The notes below the pieces were generated by a model that made no database searches, was not told where the DNA came from, and worked only from the letters and a program-made list of their open reading frames with translations. Shown here in pieces: positions 1 through 7,995 of a stretch of 35,006 bases of DNA (positions are counted from its first letter, which is position 1; the number at the start of each line of letters is the position of its first letter). Source of the DNA: Thermoplasmata archaeon (GTDB taxonomy: Archaea; Thermoplasmatota; Thermoplasmata; Thermoplasmatales; Thermoplasmataceae); assembly GCA_021797385.1 (NCBI GenBank), contig JAJZZW010000004.1, forward strand, positions 1 through 35,006, read 5' to 3'. A program made the position numbers and the translations under genes.

Positions 1-1
1 G

Positions 2-58
2 CCTTTTGATGCTAGTGTAAATGAGTCAATTAAAAATATAAGAGATGAATGGCATTAG
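2..58 (+). CDS. C-terminal end of a VapB-type antitoxin (partial, cut by window edge)
   Basis: An open frame enters from the left edge and ends with TAG at 56-58, encoding 18 visible residues that end in SIKNIRDEWH. A charged tail of the form SI..IRDEW is typical of the short DNA-binding antitoxins paired with archaeal PIN toxins. The frame overlaps the start of the PIN toxin gene by 14 bases, the usual translationally coupled toxin-antitoxin layout. The DNA-binding N-terminus lies outside the window, so the antitoxin family is inferred from position and tail only. Confidence 0.6.
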   Translation, partial: PFDASVNESIKNIRDEWH

Positions 59-491
59 AATATCTTTAGATACCAATGTAATTCTGAATGTTATCAACAA
101 AGAAGAATTATTTTTTGATTCATCCCGGCAACTATTAGATAAAATATCTGATGGGGAATTAGAGGGGGTAATTTCTACTGTTGTATTATCTGAGGTTCTA
201 ACCGGTTTTTATATGAATAATGATATCAAAAGCTCTAAAATATTCAAAGAATCTCTTATTGAATCACGTACTTTTATTATTATGCCTGTTGATACCGAAA
301 TTGCTGATCTGGCAGCCAAAATTAGATCTAAAGACAAAATAAAGCTCCCGGATGCCATAATTTTAGCAACAGCGATACTGAGTAAATCCACTTACCTTGT
401 TTCCAGTGATGGCGATATCATATACAGAACGGATTACGGTATTAACATAGTTGATTCCAACGAACTAATGAAAATAATTAATAATGGATAG
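45..491 (+). CDS. vapC: VapC-family PIN-domain ribonuclease toxin
   Basis: A 148-residue single-domain PIN protein, the normal size for a VapC toxin. The four acidic positions of the metal-dependent nuclease site are visible: D9 in SLDTNV, E50 in VVLSEV, D103 in KLPDAIILATA and D122 in VSSDGD. VapC toxins cleave RNA (tRNA, rRNA or mRNA depending on the member) and are held inactive by a cognate antitoxin. The upstream reading frame overlaps this gene by 14 bases and looks like the tail of that antitoxin, so the pair is probably one transcript repressed by the complex. The active site is intact. The RNA target cannot be read from sequence. Confidence 0.88.
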   Translation: MNGIRISLDTNVILNVINKEELFFDSSRQLLDKISDGELEGVISTVVLSEVLTGFYMNNDIKSSKIFKESLIESRTFIIMPVDTEIADLAAKIRSKDKIKLPDAIILATAILSKSTYLVSSDGDIIYRTDYGINIVDSNELMKIINNG

Positions 492-665
492 AATCCCACA
501 ATAAACAATAATTGCATGCAGTGCACATAATAATATTGGATTATTCAAATATACTTCAACTGACGATATAAATTGACTTAGATTCATTGGAGTAATGGCA
601 GTAATTTTGAATTTCTCTACAGGTAATACATTAATATCATTTAGTAATGCAAATACATGATCAAT
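475..665 (-). pseudogene. possible C-terminal relic of a second PIN-domain protein
   Basis: The gap between vapC and the next gene is open on the minus strand and translates to a stretch resembling the C-terminal third of a PIN protein: LPVEKFKITAITPMNLSQFI, then about 12 residues, then CALHAIIVYCGI. Intact PIN proteins usually have DALH or DAIH at this place, and the aspartate is replaced by cysteine here. There is no N-terminal half with the first catalytic residues, and both ends run into neighbouring genes on the other strand. I read it as a decayed toxin fragment, but it could be chance similarity in AT-rich DNA. Confidence 0.25.
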
Positions 666-1907
666 GATGATATACAGTTCAGGTACAGGAACGATGACCA
701 TTTTGTTTATCCTGATTACAATGGCTATAATTTTTCAAATATAAACAGCACTATACTATCATTGTTCGGCATAAATAATAATGGTATCTCACTGAAAAAA
801 GAACTTTACAGCAATATTTCTGGATCAAAAAAAGTGGTGTTTTTCTATATCGATGGTCTCGGTTATGATAGCTGGAAAAATTATCTTGGAAATTATAAAT
901 CATTCCAGGAAATAAACAACTCCGGAATAGTATCGCCCATAACTTCTGTATTTCCATCTACCACAGCAGCTGCAAGTAATACAATAAATACCGGCCTGAC
1001 TCCTGCAGAACACGGTCTATTTGAATGGAGGTTATACATTGAAAAGTACAATATGGTCATGAAAAGTCTGCCATTTATTCCTGCATATAAACAGGACAGG
1101 GCGCGATTTGCAGATTTAAAACCTGATCCATCTATCCTTTTTCATGGAAAAACTTTCTATGAAACACTGAATGAACATGAAATAAAATCATATGTAATAT
1201 CCTTCGCGGACCTCTTGAAAAGCAGCTACAGCCGGATAATGTATTCAGGCGCAAAGGAAAGGAAGAGATATGATTTTCTCTTCGAGGGTTTTCTCATACT
1301 GAGAAAGCTGCTGAAAAAGGTGCATGAAAATTCATATATATTTTTCTACATAGAGGACCCCGATAAAATGGAGCACCGGTACGGTCCTGGAAGCCCGGAA
1401 CATATAGAAGCACTGCGGTATATAGCATCAATGTTCAATGATTTATTCAGGGACCTTGCAGGCGAGGATATTGCAGTCATGATTTCATCAGATCATGGTT
1501 TTACTCCTGTTAACAAAAAAACATATGTTTCAGGAATCAGAGAACTCATGAAAATAAATAATGGAAGGGCAATACCGGAAACATGGAGCCCCAGGGACAT
1601 GATATTGCACACAGATAGCCCGGAGGATATGAAAAATGTACTGGAAGAACAGCTTCATGGCAGTGCAGAAATTCTTACAGGAAATGAAGTCATCAAAACA
1701 GGCTTGATGGGCGGTAGCACTGTTCCGGAAAAATACATTTCAAGAATGGGAGATCTTTTAGTTCTTCCCTATTCTGGAAATACTGTATGGTACAAATATT
1801 ATGATGACGATATTATAAAAGATCGTGGGATGCACGGTGGCCTGAGCAGAGAAGAAATAATAATCCCTTTCGCTTCTTTAAATTTAAAAGACATTAAAAA
1901 TTATTAA
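657..1907 (+). CDS. Type I phosphodiesterase / nucleotide pyrophosphatase family protein (alkaline phosphatase superfamily)
   Basis: A 416-residue soluble protein of the alkaline-phosphatase fold. The first metal ligand is in FFYIDGLG (D66). The nucleophile is in the FPSTTAAA loop around residues 99-106, a Thr as expected for phosphodiesterases. Later metal ligands are in PDKMEHRYGPGSPEH, ISSDHGF and the C-terminal DRGMHGG. The family hydrolyses phosphate mono- or diesters such as nucleotides or lipid head groups; the substrate is not predictable here. No signal peptide or membrane helix is evident, so a cytoplasmic location is inferred. A TTAATAT box at about 631-637 lies 20-26 bases before the ATG, fitting a leaderless transcript. 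The 3' end stops four bases short of the convergent aminopeptidase gene. Confidence 0.82.
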   Translation: MINDDIQFRYRNDDHFVYPDYNGYNFSNINSTILSLFGINNNGISLKKELYSNISGSKKVVFFYIDGLGYDSWKNYLGNYKSFQEINNSGIVSPITSVFPSTTAAASNTINTGLTPAEHGLFEWRLYIEKYNMVMKSLPFIPAYKQDRARFADLKPDPSILFHGKTFYETLNEHEIKSYVISFADLLKSSYSRIMYSGAKERKRYDFLFEGFLILRKLLKKVHENSYIFFYIEDPDKMEHRYGPGSPEHIEALRYIASMFNDLFRDLAGEDIAVMISSDHGFTPVNKKTYVSGIRELMKINNGRAIPETWSPRDMILHTDSPEDMKNVLEEQLHGSAEILTGNEVIKTGLMGGSTVPEKYISRMGDLLVLPYSGNTVWYKYYDDDIIKDRGMHGGLSREEIIIPFASLNLKDIKNY

Positions 1908-1911
1908 TAAA

Positions 1912-4275
1912 TTATTTTGTATTTTTTACCAGGTTTTCGTAAACTGCCAGGAATTCAAGTCCCTTGTCTATGCCGCCGAAAATTTCCTCCTTTCTAACAG
2001 ATTCAGCTGCTTTCCTCATTTTATCAGGATTTTTAATTCCTGCATTTCCTATCATAGCCTGGACACATCTGTTGATTCTAAGTGGACTGAGCTGGAATTT
2101 ATACATTGTTTCTACTATATTTCTCAGATTGTCTATAATATACTGCCTTGACTCATCATTAGAGGACATGGCGACATAGAATGAATCCATATCCTGTTTC
2201 TTTGCCCTTCCAGATTGAATGAATTCCATGATAGCTTTATAGTTTTCGTCACCTTTGAGTGCGCCTGATGCCGTTATTGCTTTGGTTTTATCCTCATCAC
2301 TTGATGTCTTTTCTATTATTTCCGCAAAATAGCTAAATTCATTATTTATTTTTGCCTGCGCAATCAGGAATGCAAGCCTGAAATCCGGTTCAACCTGACT
2401 GTATTCACTGTACTTCTTCAGGAGTTCCCTGCAGAAGTCATTATTTATATATGCCATTTTTGTATAGAGACCTGATAAGGATATCTTGTAGTTGAACTCA
2501 TCCTTTTTATTGGTTTCTATGTAATCTATCTTGTCCTTCATGTAGAAATTGGCCAGATCCATGAAATATTTGTTTCCAGTTATATTATACAGTGACCAGA
2601 GTTGTTTGGATACTTCATCGATAACTATATTTTCATTTATACTGTAGAGCTTTTCGAGTCTTCTAACATACTGTGTCATGTTCAATTTTCCTGAAAGGAG
2701 GAATGCATAGAGATCATTTGCTATGCCCCATTTTTCCTCTGCCGTTATCTGTGAAAGATTCCTTGTTACAGTTTCATACATTGCATCATCGTAAAGAACC
2801 CTGTAAAACCCGTTATGTCCGTAATTCAGTGAGAGCACATCCCCGTTTATCTTCATTTCAGTGTTTTCCATGAGTGCGTTTTCCTCCTCGGAGAATCTGT
2901 TTATAAATAAGGGTATTTTCCAGATTGCACTTTTATTTCCTTCCAGGAAATAGAACTGGTTCTGTGTAATCTTCAGTGCATCATCAACTCTTTCAGTTGT
3001 CAGATAAGGGTATCCTTTCTGTGATATCCACTGTTCCATAATAGATGACACTCCTTTTCCAGATTCTTTTTCTATGGCATTCCAAAGGTCGGATCCGGAA
3101 GCATTCCCGTATGAAAACTCTCTGAGATAATTTCTCAGGGCCTTCATGAAAACATCCTTCCCAACATAAGCTTCTATCATCCTCAAAATATTGGAACCCT
3201 TGCCGTATCTTATTTCATATGATAACTGGGATACACCCCGTGGATCGGAAACATTGGCGTTAATGGGGTGGGAGTTTTTAAGTGAATCCATTGTATATGC
3301 ACCATCTGTCTGGTCGAGCAGGAAATCCCTGAAAAACTTCCATTCCGGATCTGTATTGTCTACTGTTTTGAAAGCAAAGAATGTTGCAAAGCTTTCATTG
3401 AGCCAGAGATCATTCCACCATTTCATGGTAACAAGGTCGCCGAACCACATATGAACAAGTTCATGTGTAATTACCTCAGATGTCCTCTTATAGCTCCTGC
3501 TGGTGGTTGAACTATCTATATTAAGAAGGATTTCCCTGAATGTTATCGCTCCCCAGTTCTCCATTGCGCCAGCTGCGAATTCGGGCACAGAGATCAGGTT
3601 CAATTTGGGAAGCATGTAATCTATACCTGTGTACGTTTCAAGGTAATTTAATGATTTCTTTGCCACATCCACCGGATATCTCGAGGATGTTAAATGACCT
3701 TTCATAGCAGTGAGATAAAGTTTTTTCCCCTTATATGAATCTTCGAGTTCATCAAAATGGCCGACTCCAAGATAAACTAAGTATGTTGCCATTTTCGGCG
3801 TCTCTTCGAATTCAACCAGTTTCTTTCCATTTTCTATTTTTTCTAACTTTACCGGCATGTTTGATATGGCTTTTAAATCGCTGTCAATCTCCATGGAAAT
3901 ATCAAAAGTTGCTTTATAACCCGGATTATCGATGCAGGGGAATGCCCTTCTTGCATCTGACTCTTCGAACTGTGTTGAAAGTATATATTTATCCTCCGTT
4001 CCTGCAAGGTAAAAGCCCTTCAGGCCCCTGTCCACATCCGATGAAAATTTGACATCCACGGAAATGTCTCCCCCCTCTGTTGAGAAGCTCAATCCCCCAT
4101 CATTAACTTCATATCTGGCGGGCTTACCGTTAATTTCTAGTTCCTGGATATTTATACTATTTGAATCAAATGTGACTTTTTTTTCAGCATCCTTGATTTT
4201 AACCGTTTCTTTTCCGGAGTATTTTTTGCCGGCAAAATCAACATTAATCCTTATTTTATAATTTAAAACTTCCAT
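1912..4275 (-). CDS. M1-family zinc aminopeptidase, tricorn protease interacting factor F2/F3 type
   Basis: The 787 residues match the roughly 780-residue length of Thermoplasma tricorn interacting factors F2 and F3. Visible M1 hallmarks are the TQFEESDARRAFPC segment (about 101-114), the GAMEN exopeptidase motif (236-240), the zinc site HELVH (271-275) and the third ligand E294 in WLNESFA. In Thermoplasma, peptides from the proteasome are trimmed by tricorn and then by F1, F2 and F3 to free amino acids; F2 and F3 are M1 enzymes with different residue preferences. I cannot decide F2 from F3 by eye. The protein is cytoplasmic with no leader. A TATA-like TTTATTAAAT (minus strand, 4294-4303) sits about 19-28 bases before the ATG. 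It is transcribed divergently from a small membrane protein. Confidence 0.93.
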   Translation of the reverse strand: MEVLNYKIRINVDFAGKKYSGKETVKIKDAEKKVTFDSNSINIQELEINGKPARYEVNDGGLSFSTEGGDISVDVKFSSDVDRGLKGFYLAGTEDKYILSTQFEESDARRAFPCIDNPGYKATFDISMEIDSDLKAISNMPVKLEKIENGKKLVEFEETPKMATYLVYLGVGHFDELEDSYKGKKLYLTAMKGHLTSSRYPVDVAKKSLNYLETYTGIDYMLPKLNLISVPEFAAGAMENWGAITFREILLNIDSSTTSRSYKRTSEVITHELVHMWFGDLVTMKWWNDLWLNESFATFFAFKTVDNTDPEWKFFRDFLLDQTDGAYTMDSLKNSHPINANVSDPRGVSQLSYEIRYGKGSNILRMIEAYVGKDVFMKALRNYLREFSYGNASGSDLWNAIEKESGKGVSSIMEQWISQKGYPYLTTERVDDALKITQNQFYFLEGNKSAIWKIPLFINRFSEEENALMENTEMKINGDVLSLNYGHNGFYRVLYDDAMYETVTRNLSQITAEEKWGIANDLYAFLLSGKLNMTQYVRRLEKLYSINENIVIDEVSKQLWSLYNITGNKYFMDLANFYMKDKIDYIETNKKDEFNYKISLSGLYTKMAYINNDFCRELLKKYSEYSQVEPDFRLAFLIAQAKINNEFSYFAEIIEKTSSDEDKTKAITASGALKGDENYKAIMEFIQSGRAKKQDMDSFYVAMSSNDESRQYIIDNLRNIVETMYKFQLSPLRINRCVQAMIGNAGIKNPDKMRKAAESVRKEEIFGGIDKGLEFLAVYENLVKNTK

Positions 4276-4293
4276 ATCCGTTTATTTATGCAC

Positions 4294-4303
4294 ATTTAAT
4301 AAA
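4294..4303 (-). promoter_or_regulatory. TATA-like box of the M1 aminopeptidase gene
   Basis: The minus strand reads TTTATTAAAT 19-28 bases upstream of the ATG at 4275, the archaeal TATA-box distance for a transcript that begins at or next to the start codon. Confidence 0.55.
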
Positions 4304-4309
4304 TTTTGC

Positions 4310-4330
4310 GAGGTTGTACAATATAACCTC
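4310..4330. repeat. inverted repeat between divergent promoters
   Basis: GAGGTT (4310-4315) and AACCTC (4325-4330) form 6-base arms around a 9-base spacer, and TTGTACAA (4314-4321) inside is itself a perfect palindrome. The element lies immediately upstream of the TATA-like box of the aminopeptidase and about 35 bases upstream of the box of the divergent membrane-protein gene. It could be an operator acting on one or both. It lacks a T-run, so it is unlikely to be a terminator. Confidence 0.4.
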
Positions 4331-4364
4331 CCGCATCATGGAATGAGACTTCCTGCTTTAAAGG

Positions 4365-4372
4365 TTAAATAA
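4365..4372 (+). promoter_or_regulatory. TATA-like box of the 146-residue membrane protein gene
   Basis: TTAAATAA lies 20-27 bases before the ATG at 4392, consistent with a leaderless transcript. Confidence 0.55.
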
Positions 4373-4391
4373 CACCATTGAATCCTGCTAT

Positions 4392-4832
4392 ATGGATAGC
4401 AGATATAGGTATACTTATCTGGGTCTGGCCTTTATGATAGTACTTTTATTTATACAATTTATACTGGGCATCTTCATAAATCTGTATGTAACATTTCCAC
4501 CACTCAACAGCATATCACAGGTGGGCCCGGAGGTTTTCCCCTCAAATTACATAACAGTAATGTTTCATATGATGCTCGGGTTTCTCATTCTAATAGTTTC
4601 ATTAATAATGATTCTCATGAGCTTCAGAATTGGCAGCGCAAAACTTCTTTTATCTTCAATAACATCATCTATTTTTGTGATCATTGCCGGTATCTCCGGG
4701 ATATTATTCCTATTTAATGAATTTAATAGATATTCATTTTTGATGGGTATCTCTTTCATAATAGTTATAATGTCTGAATTTTATTATTTATATTCTTTAA
4801 AATCTATGGAAACGAAAGGGATGAAAAATTAA
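4392..4832 (+). CDS. small four-helix integral membrane protein, function unknown
   Basis: The 146 residues form four hydrophobic helices, at roughly 10-32, 56-79, 84-105 and 113-134, joined by short loops with basic residues. Helix 1 has Gln then Gly (FIQFILG) and helix 2 has a His followed by Gly (FHMMLGF). A spacing of this kind is found in heme-binding CtaA/COX15-like four-helix proteins, but there is only one candidate histidine pair member and no matching His in helix 4, so this resemblance is weak. I do not recognise the family with confidence. It has its own TATA-like box and is followed closely by the 3' end of a convergent gene, so it is probably a single-gene transcript. Confidence 0.7.
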   Translation: MDSRYRYTYLGLAFMIVLLFIQFILGIFINLYVTFPPLNSISQVGPEVFPSNYITVMFHMMLGFLILIVSLIMILMSFRIGSAKLLLSSITSSIFVIIAGISGILFLFNEFNRYSFLMGISFIIVIMSEFYYLYSLKSMETKGMKN

Positions 4833-4858
4833 ATTCGTTTATTAAAAATCTAAAAATA

Positions 4859-5323
4859 TTACCTTTCCATTAAATCAACAGATCTCTTATACAGTATATC
4901 CCTTAAAAGAAGAAATGCCCTGAAATTTTCTGGATTGAACCTTTCCGAGAAACCTTCCATTCTGGACATTACCCTGTAATAATACAGTACTTCTATAGTT
5001 TTTCTGCATGCCCTGAAAGCCACACGGGAAGGCCTGCTTTCATTTAAAAGGATAGAATAATCCATTGCCCAGCCTTTTGAACCTTCCATATTTTCAAGGA
5101 AACCGAAATCCTTTGCCTTTTCACCTGTAATTATATAATTCTCCAGGGATTTTATGAATTCAAACATTTTTCTGTACTCATCTGAGTGTGTCTCATCCAT
5201 TTTTATGAGCCTGCCTATTAACTCTGCTAGTTCATATTCTTTCATAAAATACATCTGTATTCCTGAATCATAATCTTCTTCCTTCTGATTTACACAGCAA
5301 TGAAATTTTGGAAATTCTGTCAT
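4859..5323 (-). CDS. hypothetical protein, mostly helical
   Basis: I do not recognise this protein. Taking the second ATG at 5323 it has 154 residues; an upstream in-frame ATG at 5341 would add a hydrophobic hexapeptide. The downstream ATG is preferred because an AT-rich box (minus-strand ATTTATTTTA) falls 20-28 bases before it, the distance seen at other leaderless genes here. The N-terminus carries a vicinal pair of cysteines (FHCCVNQ), and the rest is amphipathic helix rich in Arg and Glu with no membrane segment. It stands alone between a convergent membrane protein gene and the lipB 3' end. Confidence 0.6.
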   Translation of the reverse strand: MTEFPKFHCCVNQKEEDYDSGIQMYFMKEYELAELIGRLIKMDETHSDEYRKMFEFIKSLENYIITGEKAKDFGFLENMEGSKGWAMDYSILLNESRPSRVAFRACRKTIEVLYYYRVMSRMEGFSERFNPENFRAFLLLRDILYKRSVDLMER

Positions 5324-5382
5324 AATTAAAAAGTATATCATAAAATAAATATTTTCCGAATTATTGAGAATTAATATTCAGG

Positions 5383-6030
5383 TTATCTTATATTATGTAA
5401 TATTTTATAATGATCAATTCCAAAATTTTTCAGGGTAATATCCATAAATTTATTCTTTACAGCATTAATATCATAAGATTTATTCTGAATTGCCTCCATT
5501 GAAGTCATTATTTCAGGTGAAAAATTGCAGGGATTTATGATTCCAAATTTTTTTAAATCGGTTGATACATTTAAGCCCATGCCGTGCATTGTGGTGAACC
5601 TATCGATTCCGAGCCCTATGGAGCATATTTTCTTATCACCGACCCAGACACCGGTCTTTTCATTAAGCATGGGAGTTCCCAAGATCCCATAGCAATTCAG
5701 CAATTCAATGACGGAATCCTGGATTAATTTTATCAACTTCAGGGCATCGAGACCTGATCTTTTCAAATTTATTATATAATATACCACAAGCTGGCCGGGA
5801 CCATGATATGTCAGATACCCGCCGCGATTTATTTTTATTGCTCCGTCCAGATCTCCCCTGAAGTGTGAACCGGCAGTATAAACATCAGGATGCTGGAGAA
5901 AAATGAATGTATCATAATCTTTCTCTATATTAACCATGTTATGGATTTTTTTCTGAAAATCCAGCGCTTCCAGATAATCCACCATTCCCAGATCGTATAT
6001 CATCCCGTGGTTATGAATGTGCGTTTCCAT
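5383..6030 (-). CDS. lipB: Octanoyl-[acyl carrier protein]:protein octanoyltransferase LipB
   Basis: A 215-residue LipB-family enzyme that transfers an octanoyl (or lipoyl) group from carrier protein to the lipoyl domain of 2-oxoacid dehydrogenases or the glycine cleavage H protein. The family signatures are all present: HPDVYTAGS (47-55), RGGYLTYHGPGQ (69-80), the catalytic lysine K134 in GDKKICSIG and the acyl-accepting cysteine C168 in INPCNF. The start is uncertain. An ATG at 6003 (residue 10, MIYDLG) fits the usual LipB N-terminus better, and a TATATA box lies only 11-17 bases before the upstream ATG, too close for a leaderless start there. LipA and the target complexes are not in this window. 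Confidence 0.92.
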   Translation of the reverse strand: METHIHNHGMIYDLGMVDYLEALDFQKKIHNMVNIEKDYDTFIFLQHPDVYTAGSHFRGDLDGAIKINRGGYLTYHGPGQLVVYYIINLKRSGLDALKLIKLIQDSVIELLNCYGILGTPMLNEKTGVWVGDKKICSIGLGIDRFTTMHGMGLNVSTDLKKFGIINPCNFSPEIMTSMEAIQNKSYDINAVKNKFMDITLKNFGIDHYKILHNIR

Positions 6031-6124
6031 CTTATAATACTATATATGGAATTCAGTATTTGAAATTTCCATCTGGCAAATAACCGTCCAGGGATTCCTT
6101 GATATAAAAAAATATAGCAAAAGC

Positions 6125-6136
6125 ATTTAAAATATA
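6125..6136 (+). promoter_or_regulatory. TATA-like box of the pirin gene
   Basis: ATTTAAAATATA lies 16-27 bases before the ATG at 6152, in the divergent gap with lipB, and fits a leaderless transcript. Confidence 0.55.
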
Positions 6137-6151
6137 TGGTATTAGTTAATC

Positions 6152-7072
6152 ATGGTAAACATAAATGGCAAAATAAAGCAGATAAGTTATATTACTAAGG
6201 GTGTTGAAACAAAGGACGGGGCAGGGGTCCGGCTTAAAAGAATTTTCGGGGGGCCAAATACAGTAAACATAACAGATCCATTTCTTCTACTGGATCATTT
6301 CGGTTCAGATCGAATAGATGACTATATTTCTGGTTTTCCCTGGCACCCTCACAGGGGAATAGAAACCATAACATATTTACTGTCAGGGAAGGTAGAGCAC
6401 CGTGACAGCACAGACCACCGTGGAACAATATACCCTGATGAACTGCAGTGGATGACAGCAGGAAGTGGCATATTCCACGAGGAGATGCCAAAACCACTGG
6501 ACGAGAAAAATCCTGAGGAGCTTTTGAGGGCCAATGGAATCCCAACACTTGTCTCAGGCTTCCAGCTGTGGTTGAATCTCCCCGCTAAATATAAGATGAC
6601 AGTCCCAACATACAGGAATATAAAGGGAAGCGAGGTGCCGGCAATCACTCTTGATGGTGCAACGGTCAAGATTATCGCCGGGGAATACGAAAAATATTCA
6701 GGTATGTACACTTCACGGTATGGTATCGACCCGCTTTATCTTGATGTTTCAATGGATGAAGAATCCGAGTTCAGTTATAAAATCAAAGAGGGATATACAG
6801 CAATAATCTTTTCGGTGACTGGCGAAGGGATATACCGGGATCAGAAACTTGAACCGGATACGGCCGCTATATTATCTAATGATGGGGAATGGATAGATAT
6901 AAAAACCGGCCGGTCGAAATATAGATTTATACTTCTTTCCGGAAAACCACTTCATGAACCGGTAAAATGGTACGGGCCGATCGTCATGAACACAGATGAA
7001 CAGATAAGGGAGGCAATTATGGACCTCAACAGGGATAAATTTGTCAGAGAGAAAAATCCCATGGTAGAATAA
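6152..7072 (+). CDS. Pirin family bicupin protein
   Basis: The 306 residues are the normal length for the two-cupin pirin family. The iron ligands of the N-terminal cupin are conserved: H65 and H67 in FPWHPHRGIE, then H109 and E111 in GIFHEEMP, matching the four ligands known in human pirin. The motifs VEHRDSTDHRG and GSGIFHEEMP are family signatures. Prokaryotic pirins include quercetin dioxygenases and proteins with regulatory roles; which applies here cannot be told. It is transcribed divergently from lipB and followed by an inverted repeat before the ABC transporter operon. Confidence 0.9.
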   Translation: MVNINGKIKQISYITKGVETKDGAGVRLKRIFGGPNTVNITDPFLLLDHFGSDRIDDYISGFPWHPHRGIETITYLLSGKVEHRDSTDHRGTIYPDELQWMTAGSGIFHEEMPKPLDEKNPEELLRANGIPTLVSGFQLWLNLPAKYKMTVPTYRNIKGSEVPAITLDGATVKIIAGEYEKYSGMYTSRYGIDPLYLDVSMDEESEFSYKIKEGYTAIIFSVTGEGIYRDQKLEPDTAAILSNDGEWIDIKTGRSKYRFILLSGKPLHEPVKWYGPIVMNTDEQIREAIMDLNRDKFVREKNPMVE

Positions 7073-7094
7073 GCCGAAATTTTGTATTGAATTT

Positions 7095-7121
7095 ACTATC
7101 TATTTATTTTTAGATAATAGT
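7095..7121. repeat. hairpin-forming inverted repeat downstream of pirin
   Basis: TATCTA (7097-7102) and TAGATA (7111-7116) are complementary around a T-rich 8-base loop, with ACTAT/ATAGT (7095-7099, 7117-7121) as an alternative outer pairing. It lies 23 bases after the pirin stop and ends at the TATA-like box of the next gene. A termination or operator role are both possible. Confidence 0.3.
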
Positions 7122-7127
7122 TAAATA
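7121..7127 (+). promoter_or_regulatory. TATA-like box of the ABC transporter / GH1 operon
   Basis: TTAAATA lies 21-27 bases before the ATG at 7148, matching the spacing of the other leaderless starts in the window. Confidence 0.55.
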
Positions 7128-7147
7128 GACCTTGTTAATTATATGGC

Positions 7148-7993
7148 ATGGAAAATGACAGTGATTTTAATCAGTATATGATATCATTCAAATATCAATT
7201 CAAATCATATCTCCGTACAAAAAGGTTCATCGGACTATTTCTCTTTGCCCTTATAATTTCAGTTGGAATTACTGCCCTTATATTTCATGATGAATACAGC
7301 ACTATAAAATCCAGCACATCGCTGAATTATTTCTATCAGTATTTACAGGGATTCTCAGTGGATTTGGTTGTTATAATAGGGGCATTCTTCGGCGGGGATA
7401 TAATTTCTACTGATACGGGAACAAATGCTGCTTACTACACACTGGTCCAGCCTGTAAGAAGATCTGTACTGTTTATGGGCAGATACACTGCGGCTTTAAT
7501 ATCATCATTTATAATAGTTTTCGTATATTTTTTTGTGGGTATTGTTAGTTCATTTTATCTTTATAGTACTGTAACTCCTGTTATATTCGAGAGCCTGGGG
7601 ATACTTGTATTATTCCTTGCTGCTGCTATAGCGTTTGCTTCATTGTTTTCTGGAATATTCAAAGGTCAATCAAGTGGAATAATAGTTTCCGTGCTTCTTC
7701 TATTCATAGGATTTCCCATAATAGATGAATTTGTTGGAACAGTTGCCGGTGTAGACCCTTTGTTTTCACTTAATTTTGCAGGCGGGATTATGTATTTAAT
7801 ATTCCAGAGCCCCTATCCTGCTGCTAAGACTGTATTGAAAGGAGCAAGTGGATTTGGAGCTCATGCAGGAATTGTTACTACATATTTATTCAATCCAACA
7901 TTGATGCAGGGCATTGGCGTGTTGATTGCATATATGGTAATATGTGGTGTAATTGCAATACTGCTGTACACTAGGAGACAGATAGAGGGATAA
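7148..7993 (+). CDS. ABC-2 type transporter permease
   Basis: A 281-residue integral membrane protein with about six hydrophobic helices, beginning near residue 27. The large loop after helix 2 carries FFGGDIISTDTGTNAAYYTL, the amphipathic segment typical of ABC-2 permeases (DII..E...GT...LL pattern). Together with the ATPase gene two bases downstream it should form an exporter, since ABC-2 systems move antibiotics, polysaccharide or lipid-linked substrates outward, or act on membranes in other ways. No substrate-binding protein is encoded nearby. First gene of a three-gene operon with the ATPase and a GH1 glycosidase. Confidence 0.85.
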   Translation: MENDSDFNQYMISFKYQFKSYLRTKRFIGLFLFALIISVGITALIFHDEYSTIKSSTSLNYFYQYLQGFSVDLVVIIGAFFGGDIISTDTGTNAAYYTLVQPVRRSVLFMGRYTAALISSFIIVFVYFFVGIVSSFYLYSTVTPVIFESLGILVLFLAAAIAFASLFSGIFKGQSSGIIVSVLLLFIGFPIIDEFVGTVAGVDPLFSLNFAGGIMYLIFQSPYPAAKTVLKGASGFGAHAGIVTTYLFNPTLMQGIGVLIAYMVICGVIAILLYTRRQIEG

Positions 7994-7995
7994 AT

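Noticed and set aside
3735..4261. 105- and 70-residue frames on the plus strand inside the aminopeptidase gene
   Set aside because: They are antisense to a complete M1 aminopeptidase and show no family features.
6234..6711. Two minus-strand frames of 104 and 120 residues inside the pirin gene
   Set aside because: They lie antisense to a well-conserved pirin and read as shadow translations.
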